This document shows positions 34,317 to 39,085 of a DNA stretch of 39,085 nucleotides, in pieces. The notes beneath the pieces are model-generated. The model saw nothing but the letters and a program-made list of their open reading frames with translations. It ran no database searches and was not told the origin of the DNA. Origin of the DNA: an uncultured Mycobacteriaceae bacterium (GTDB taxonomy: Bacteria > Actinomycetota > Actinomycetes > Mycobacteriales > Mycobacteriaceae); assembly GCA_902826815.1 (NCBI GenBank), contig CADEGF010000061.1, forward strand, positions 1 to 39,085. The letters run 5' to 3'. A program made the translations under genes and the position numbers. How positions within the stretch are numbered: position 1 is the stretch's first letter; every line of letters starts with the position of its first letter.

Positions 34317-35505
34317 TCAGTGATTTGCGAAGGCTCGACGCAAGAACGGTGTCGAGTCGGGCAGTGAGGCCAGCACGGTGCCGCTGTGATCTTCTTCGGG
34401 ATAGATGCGCAGCGTGACGTCTTGGTTGTTGGCAACCAGCTGGTCGTAAAACGTCAGTGTCGATTCCGGGGGCACGTCGCGGTCGAGAAGTCCGACACCG
34501 AGAAAGATGGGACGGTCGAACCCGGTCGACGGGGTACCCATGAACTCGTAGAGCGCATCGGCCATGCCCGGGATGGAACTTAGCGCTGCAGTGAACAACG
34601 CTGCTGGTGTTAAGTGCGCGAGCTCGTCGGACAGTTGCAGGGTACAGACGGTCTCGGCCCGGTTAGCGGCATCTAATCCGGCGGGGCTGAGGAGACTGTT
34701 GATGTCGAGGTCGGGCCGCGCCTCGCGCAGGGCGGCGATGATGTAGGCGGCGTAGGCGTTGGCAATCGGACCCAATTCAGGTAGTTGGAGATCCGGTCCG
34801 GCTTGCTGGATGAGTTTGTCGATGTTGGCGGGAGTGCCGGTGGCGACGACGCCTCGGTAGTCCAGTCCGGTCCCCTGGCTGAACTCACTGGCCCAGCGGG
34901 CGCTGCTGATGGCGGCACCTCCACCTTGGGACTGGCCGACGATGGCCCACTGCGGCGACAAGGGCAGTCCCATATCGTGCGCGGCGATCACGGAGTCGAC
35001 GACGCCGTGGGCGGTGGTGACGCTGTTGAGGTAGCTCATCAACCCTGGCGTGCCGAGGCCGGCGTAGTCGCTGGCGACGACCGCATAGCCCTCGGCCAGC
35101 CAGTGTGAAAGATATTCGTCGTCACGCGGAGTGCGCGGTAACGCGGACGGGGTGCAGTCGTCTCCGAGGCCGACGGTGCCGTGCGCCCAGGCGATCACCG
35201 GGAAGCCACCCTCGGGAGCCGACCGGGGCGGTAGAAACACAGCGCCGGTGCTGACGGCGGGTTGGTTGTGCTGATCAACCGTCGAGTACAAGACCCGGTA
35301 GGCAGGGCCTGCCCCGGCCAGACAGCGCGGGGTCCAAGGGGACGGACGCAATAGTGGTCCCCTGCGGTGGTATCGGTTCGGCGAAAAAGCGAGCGTCAAG
35401 CCCAGACCAGTTCGGGGCGTCGGCGTGCGCCGGGGCAGTCACGGGAAGCATCGACAGAGCGACGGTCAGTAACGCCGACATCCACGCCACACGTCTCCAC
35501 CCCAT
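34317..35505 (-). pseudogene. secretory lipase, frameshifted
   Basis: Two frames together make one LIP-family (PF03583) secreted lipase. The 5' part from ATG 35505 gives a signal peptide (MGWRRVAWMSALLTVAL, ending AHADA) and a mature start to VPLDPALSG. The 3' part picks up at AGPAYRVLYSTVDQ in another frame and runs to the stop at 34317. It includes the nucleophile in GQSQGG, Asp in LLDRDVPP and His in EEDHSG, so the catalytic triad is intact. One extra base in or near the C-run 35312-35315 (GGGG in the sense strand) explains the break. It may be a real mutation or an assembly error. Confidence 0.8.
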
Positions 35506-35567
35506 GCCGAGAGTCAACCAGACGCGCGGTCGACACCGGGGTTGCGCGCTTCGGCGGTGATTGAAGG

Positions 35568-35639
35568 TGGTCCCGACTGGGATCGAACCAGTGACCTTCC
35601 GCGTGTGAGGCGGACGCTCTCCCCCTGAGCTACGAGACC
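35568..35639 (-). tRNA. tRNA-Val(CAC)
   Basis: Full cloverleaf on the minus strand. The acceptor stem GGTCTCG/CGGGACC, the anticodon stem TCCGC/GCGGA around loop CTCACAC (anticodon CAC), and the T arm ACTGG-TTCGATC-CCAGT are all present. The genomic sequence continues CCT after the discriminator, so the CCA end is not fully encoded. Confidence 0.95.
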
Positions 35640-35743
35640 GGGGAACGAGGTCGAAGATTATCACGGAGCGGCGTGCGCCAGAGAACTCAGCGATCTTGCA
35701 GGAATCACCCAGCAACTATGGATTCGTCACGTAGCGTGACGGC

Positions 35744-36223
35744 ATGACCGCGCGTCAATATTCGCTCGCGACCCTGGTTGCGGTGCTTCCCGTGGCGGTC
35801 GGCGTCGCCGCCGGCGTTGCCGTGGCTGCACCGCCGGGGACGATCGGGCCCATCCCCGTCACTACCCGCGAAGTGTCGGAGCTGACCAGCTTCAGCTCTC
35901 CGTCGGGAAACATAGGGTGCTACATCGAACCCACGAACGTCAGATGCGATATCGCCGAGCGCAATTGGGGTCCCCCGCCGAAGCCGGCAAGCTGTCCGGA
36001 AATGACGGGTTGGGGGCAAGGCCTTCAACTCGACGTCGGTAGGCCCGCTGACTTCGTCTGCGCCGGTGACACCGCGTTGACGTCCGGCAGTCCGCTGGCC
36101 TACGGCGACAAGATCGTGTCCGGCTCGATCGAGTGCACCAGCACCGCGGACGGAATCTCGTGTTGGGACTTCGTACATGGGGGCTCGTTCGACATATCGC
36201 GTGAGGGCTACAACATCCAGTGA
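35744..36223 (+). CDS. secreted DUF6636-type protein, copy 1
   Basis: A 159-residue protein with a signal peptide (about residues 1-29, ending AVAA) and a mature domain with conserved blocks SPSGNIGCYI, VRCDIAERNW, CPEMTGWGQG, FVCAGDTAL and SPLAYGDKI. Six cysteines probably form three disulfides. The domain repeats in the next gene, which it overlaps by GTGA. This pattern matches the mycobacterial DUF6636 proteins, for which I know no function. It is presumed to be exported. Confidence 0.85.
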   Translation: MTARQYSLATLVAVLPVAVGVAAGVAVAAPPGTIGPIPVTTREVSELTSFSSPSGNIGCYIEPTNVRCDIAERNWGPPPKPASCPEMTGWGQGLQLDVGRPADFVCAGDTALTSGSPLAYGDKIVSGSIECTSTADGISCWDFVHGGSFDISREGYNIQ

Positions 36224-36645
36224 TCGGCGCAAGACTCTCCGCCAAGCCGCTCGTCGTCGGGGCGGCGAGCGCGGCGGCGGCGATCCTCTGCGCCCCCGTT
36301 GTCGTGGCTGAGGGGTTCACGTCGCCGAGCGGCAACATCGGCTGCATCCTGTCCGACACGCTGTTGCGCTGCGACATCGGAGAACGGGACTGGTCGCCTC
36401 CCCCGCGCCCGGCCGACTGCCCGGAGTTCAGTGACTACGGGCAGGGCATCCTGATCCATCCGACCGGTCCCGCGCGTTTCGTCTGCGCCGGGGATACGGC
36501 CATGGGTGGCGGCCCGGTGCTGGCCTATGGCCAATTTCAGGCCGGCGGCGGGATGAGTTGCAACAGCGAGCCGTCAGGAATGCGGTGCTCCAACTCCGAC
36601 GGTCACGGGTTCACCATCTCCCGACAGGCCTACCGAACCTTCTGA
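36220..36645 (+). CDS. secreted DUF6636-type protein, copy 2
   Basis: A 141-residue paralogue of the preceding gene, starting at GTG 36220 within a GTGA overlap. The signal peptide is about residues 1-30 (ending VVVA). The shared blocks are SPSGNIGCIL, LRCDIGERDW, CPEFSDYGQG, FVCAGDTAM, GPVLAYG and ISRQAYRTF, with all six domain cysteines conserved. Tandem duplication is evident, and the two exported products are likely made together. The function is unknown. Confidence 0.85.
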   Translation: MIGARLSAKPLVVGAASAAAAILCAPVVVAEGFTSPSGNIGCILSDTLLRCDIGERDWSPPPRPADCPEFSDYGQGILIHPTGPARFVCAGDTAMGGGPVLAYGQFQAGGGMSCNSEPSGMRCSNSDGHGFTISRQAYRTF

Positions 36646-36748
36646 TCCGACCAGACCTGCTCACCGTGTTACGGAAGGGATTTGTGCGGCTACGCTGAAG
36701 TCGACTATCGTCGTCCTTCGCGACGGGCGACGATCTCGTTCGTGGCGC

Positions 36749-36821
36749 GCGGATGTAGCGCAGTTGGTAGCGCATCACCTTGCCAAGGTGAGGGTCGCGG
36801 GTTCGAATCCCGTCATCCGCT
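36749..36821 (+). tRNA. tRNA-Gly(GCC)
   Basis: Acceptor stem GCGGATG/CATCCGC, anticodon stem TCACC/GGTGA with loop TTGCCAA (anticodon GCC), and T arm GCGGG-TTCGAAT-CCCGT. No CCA is encoded. Confidence 0.96.
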
Positions 36822-36848
36822 CGATGGTGCAGTCGCATCAACCCCAGC

Positions 36849-36919
36849 GGTGGAGTGGCCGAGTGGTGAGGCAACGGCCTGCAAAGCCGTGCACACGGGT
36901 TCGATTCCCGTCTCCACCT
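36849..36919 (+). tRNA. tRNA-Cys(GCA)
   Basis: Acceptor stem GGTGGAG/CTCCACC, anticodon stem ACGGC/GCCGT with loop CTGCAAA (anticodon GCA), and a normal T arm around TTCGATTC. No CCA is encoded. It lies 27 bases after tRNA-Gly. Confidence 0.96.
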
Positions 36920-36933
36920 CCAAGTTTTTCCTG

Positions 36934-37008
36934 GCGCGATTAGCTCAGCGGGAGAGCGCTTCCCTGACACGGAAGAGGTCACTGGTTCAATCCCAGTATC
37001 GCGCACCA
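36934..37008 (+). tRNA. tRNA-Val(GAC)
   Basis: Acceptor stem GCGCGAT/ATCGCGC, anticodon stem CTTCC/GGAAG with loop CTGACAC (anticodon GAC), T arm ACTGG-TTCAATC-CCAGT, and CCA encoded at 37006-37008. It is the last tRNA of the cluster and borders the TIR/HEPN module, so its 3' end is a candidate attachment site. Confidence 0.96.
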
Positions 37009-37055
37009 GCATTACCGCAGTTCAACAGTAGTATTTAGCTCCAACATCTCGGCTT

Positions 37056-37074
37056 CGTGAACTAAACGTGAACT
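37056..37074. repeat. 8-bp direct repeat before the TIR gene
   Basis: CGTGAACT occurs at 37056-37063 and 37067-37074, an 11-bp period (about one helical turn), ending eight bases before the TIR ATG. It could be a regulator site or a remnant of an attachment core. Confidence 0.35.
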
Positions 37075-37082
37075 GACCAGCT

Positions 37083-38087
37083 ATGACGATCCCGAATTCG
37101 GACCCTCAGTACGACGTGGCGCTGTCATTCGCTGGGGAACAACGGGATTACGTCCGTGCCGTCGCGTCCGAACTGGCAAAGCACGGCGTCAGCTACTTCT
37201 ACGACGAGGACGACGAGGTAGCACTCTGGGGCAAGAATCTCGCCGAGGAGTTGCAGCGCATCTACATGACGGCCTCCAACGTCGTCGTCATGTTCATCTC
37301 GGAGGACTACGCCAGGAAGTCATGGCCTCGGCATGAGCGCCAGTCGGCGATAGCCCGAGCGATAGAGGAGCGTCGCGAGTACATCCTCCCGGCGAGGTTC
37401 GACAACGTCGAGTTGCCGGGCCTGGACCGGAGCTTGGGCTACCTCCCGCTGGCGAACCGACCCCCCGCCAAGCTTGCCGAGAACATCATGACCAAGCTGG
37501 TGCGGTTGGGTGGCAGAGTCGAGCCGCCGAAACCTCAGTTTCGTGCAAAGGACGCGGAAGGCCCAAAAGTGTTCCGCGTCAGCGTCCACGACGAAAGCGG
37601 AACTCCGGTCGATTCGGCGACCGTCCAATTGGTGGCGCACAACGGCACAGCGACCAACCGCAAGACAAACTCCGATGGCATTGCGGAAGTACCTGCCGAT
37701 GTCCGCAGATCGGTCGCAGTGCTGGTCGCCCATCCTGACTATCGGGCCGGGTTCTATCGTCAGCACGACAACGGAAGCGACTTAGACGTGACGCTGCCCT
37801 CGGGCGCGGGCACTCACAGCGTGATCTTCAGCTCCACCGGCCATATCCCTGGTTTTCGGCCTCGCCTGAATCCGATTGGCGACAACCACGACACCGAAGG
37901 CTTTCCGCGACGCACCTACATGTACGTGGACAACGGCTCAGTTGACGGACGGCCAAGCCAGCCGTCGTTCTTCGCTGTCGGTAGGCCGATGATGCTGGAA
38001 GACAGCGACGGAAACCAGGTGCGTGCGACTTGCGTGGGCTTCGTCGGGGATAGCACCGTTTGGGAATACGAATTTCCAGACGCCTGA
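37083..38087 (+). CDS. TIR-domain protein with C-terminal beta-rich region
   Basis: A 334-residue cytoplasmic protein. Residues ~8-142 form a TIR domain (YDVALSFAGEQRDYV; then DEDDEVALWGKNLAEELQRIY, with Glu55/56 in the position of the catalytic glutamate; then VVVMFISEDYARKSW). Bacterial TIR domains of this type hydrolyse NAD+ or make cyclic ADP-ribose signals. Residues ~160-240 resemble a carboxypeptidase-regulatory/transthyretin-like beta sandwich (FRVSVHDESGTPVDSATVQL), and a further beta-rich ~90 residues follow. That C-terminus could sense an infection cue. It is the first gene after the tRNA cluster, 74 bases from tRNA-Val. A role in abortive anti-phage defence is inferred. Confidence 0.85.
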   Translation: MTIPNSDPQYDVALSFAGEQRDYVRAVASELAKHGVSYFYDEDDEVALWGKNLAEELQRIYMTASNVVVMFISEDYARKSWPRHERQSAIARAIEERREYILPARFDNVELPGLDRSLGYLPLANRPPAKLAENIMTKLVRLGGRVEPPKPQFRAKDAEGPKVFRVSVHDESGTPVDSATVQLVAHNGTATNRKTNSDGIAEVPADVRRSVAVLVAHPDYRAGFYRQHDNGSDLDVTLPSGAGTHSVIFSSTGHIPGFRPRLNPIGDNHDTEGFPRRTYMYVDNGSVDGRPSQPSFFAVGRPMMLEDSDGNQVRATCVGFVGDSTVWEYEFPDA

Positions 38088-38140
38088 ACGGCATCTGCGG
38101 TTTAGCCATGCAGTTGGACAGGTAAATCTACGATTCCGCC

Positions 38141-38794
38141 GTGAGCCTTGCCCTTACCCTCAACGTCGTAGCACCCTTCCGCCGCGCCATGGAACATTGC
38201 GACAATTTGGTGTTAGTTCATCAGCGGTCAGGCACAGGCACGCGCGGACGCCGCAGGACCGAGATATCTGTGAATCGCGCGGTCATCGTTATCGCCATCG
38301 CCAGTTGGCAAGCGGTTGTGCAGGATATGACCGAGTTTCTACTTGAGCGGCATATGCCTGCCCCGACCGAGCCAAATTACGGAGTGGCACGGCTGATTAA
38401 GGGCCAAGTCGACGGCGCGATAGGCCGCTTCTCGACACCGAATCCTGAAAACACGCGAGAGCTACTCAAGACTGTCGGATTCGATCCGCGCCCATTTTGG
38501 ACCTGGACTGCCGGTCCGCCAGGTAGTCCCGTCACGCTGCGCCCAGCCGATGTCGAACAACGACTTCGGACCTGGCTAAAGGTGCGTCACGCCATCGCAC
38601 ACGGCGAGGAGAAGCTGCCGGAAGTCGATGTCCTGCAAGCGGTACGACAGCAGCAGGTGTCCTCTGTGGATGGCCCGACCGTCCGACTCTATGACGCAAA
38701 GCAATGTGTTTCCTTCGTTCGAAAGCTCACTGACGTGACCATTAACGGCATTCGTTCGGAGATAAAGCCCCCGCCGACGCCCTCGTCGCCATAG
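38141..38794 (+). CDS. HEPN-domain protein (RiboL-PSP-HEPN-like)
   Basis: A 217-residue protein starting at GTG 38141. An alpha-helical block (NRAVIVIAIASWQAVVQDMT) and the C-terminal R-x4-H motif, Arg149-HAIA-His154 within VRHAIAHGE, mark a HEPN domain of the RiboL-PSP-like group. HEPN proteins with this motif are usually metal-independent RNases used in toxin-antitoxin and anti-phage systems. It follows the TIR gene by 53 bases on the same strand. Whether it is an effector beside TIR or part of one complex cannot be read. The proline-rich end (KPPPTPSSP) looks disordered. Confidence 0.7.
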   Translation: MSLALTLNVVAPFRRAMEHCDNLVLVHQRSGTGTRGRRRTEISVNRAVIVIAIASWQAVVQDMTEFLLERHMPAPTEPNYGVARLIKGQVDGAIGRFSTPNPENTRELLKTVGFDPRPFWTWTAGPPGSPVTLRPADVEQRLRTWLKVRHAIAHGEEKLPEVDVLQAVRQQQVSSVDGPTVRLYDAKQCVSFVRKLTDVTINGIRSEIKPPPTPSSP

Positions 38795-38823
38795 CCTGCG
38801 CCGACGCGTGGTGGAGCGCGGTT

Positions 38824-39063
38824 GTGGACGACATTCTCGGTGACGTGTATCGACGCATCGCACTGCACAGTTCAGCAATCATGAAGCTTGCGACGGACCC
38901 GAACCTCTCCGCTCTGGCTCGAAAGATCCAAAAACTCACCAGATCGGAGTTCAACACCTACTGCGATGCGATCACGGAAGTTGGAGACATCGCTGACGAG
39001 GTTGAAGCGGCAACGACCAGGCTTAGGCTGTTTGTCCACGGTCACGTAATTCCCCAGGGGTAG
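38824..39063 (+). CDS. short third gene of the TIR/HEPN module, 3' end in repeat
   Basis: A 79-residue frame from GTG 38824, 29 bases after the HEPN gene. It is helical with alternating hydrophobic residues (RIALHSSAIMKLATDPNLSA, then FNTYCDAITEVGDIADEVEA), as in a small bundle or antitoxin-like protein. I do not recognise the family. Its last codons and stop (GHVIPQG*) lie in the first copy of the 18-bp repeat, so the original gene was probably longer and was truncated by insertion of a mobile element. The coding call is moderate. Confidence 0.5.
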   Translation: MDDILGDVYRRIALHSSAIMKLATDPNLSALARKIQKLTRSEFNTYCDAITEVGDIADEVEAATTRLRLFVHGHVIPQG

Positions 39064-39083
39064 CCGTCACGTAATTCCCCAGG
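39041..39083. repeat. 18-bp direct repeat, putative mobile-element end
   Basis: GTCACGTAATTCCCCAGG occurs at 39041-39058 and again at 39066-39083, a 25-base period, right at the window edge. Closely spaced multiple terminal repeats of this size are a feature of IS21-type element ends. No transposase is visible because the window stops, so the element type is only a hypothesis. Confidence 0.45.
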
Positions 39084-39085
39084 TC

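Overview
The window is chromosomal DNA of a mycobacterium, probably an environmental, fast-growing Mycolicibacterium-type species. The evidence is the high-GC coding style with many GTG starts, the phosphatidylinositol mannoside (PIM) block (pgsA, acyltransferase patA, mannosyltransferase pimA) embedded in thrS-HIT-pgsA-patA-pimA-Nudix-pdxS-tesB-pdxT order, and the cutinase, GAF-ANTAR and DUF4333 proteins typical of the genus. Identifications rest on reading the proteins; no database search was possible. No stretch longer than about 300 bases lacks a gene or pseudogene.

Layout. (1) 41-799: yebC. (2) 879-4737: a TetR repressor with a coupled small protein, a divergent FAD monooxygenase with two palindromic operators in the shared promoter, and a membrane protein with a degenerate GGDEF domain. 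This block separates yebC from pdxT, which are near neighbours in M. tuberculosis. (3) 4739-15589, all minus: aldo/keto reductase, hotdog thioesterase, PGPGW membrane protein, thrS, HIT phosphorylase, pgsA, patA, pimA, Nudix protein, pdxS, tesB, pdxT. Most junctions are 1- or 4-base start/stop overlaps, so PIM lipid synthesis is translationally chained to ThrS, and pyridoxal phosphate synthesis follows. (4) 15627-20551: DUF1990 protein, polytopic membrane protein, GAF-ANTAR regulator, two small envelope-stress-like membrane proteins, an SDR and a DapB-like dehydrogenase sharing a palindromic operator. (5) 20712-26724: a proline-rich, Asp-Arg-repeat exported protein, a remnant of an aldehyde dehydrogenase gene, a lipoprotein zinc peptidase, a DUF4333 protein, an SDR and a cutinase.

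(6) 26896-34303: a nitrogen-scavenging island. NCS1 permease and nitrilase are translationally coupled on the plus strand. Facing them are formamidase fmdA, a UT-type urea transporter and an FmdB zinc-ribbon protein. A MarR repressor and a divergent amide-binding (AmiC-like) sensor follow, resembling the regulators of the M. smegmatis acetamidase locus. A 34-bp palindrome lies in front of fmdA, and a perfect hairpin encloses the fmdB start codon. (7) 34317-36645: a frameshifted secretory lipase, tRNA-Val(CAC), and two tandem secreted DUF6636 paralogues.

(8) 36749-39085: a tRNA-Gly/Cys/Val cluster followed directly by a compact module of apparently lower GC: a TIR protein with a C-terminal beta-rich region, a HEPN protein with an intact R-x4-H motif, and a short third gene that runs into an 18-bp tandem repeat at the window edge. 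This looks like an anti-phage (abortive infection) module beside a tRNA integration hot spot, cut at its far side by a mobile-element end. It is the best candidate for an undescribed system in the window.
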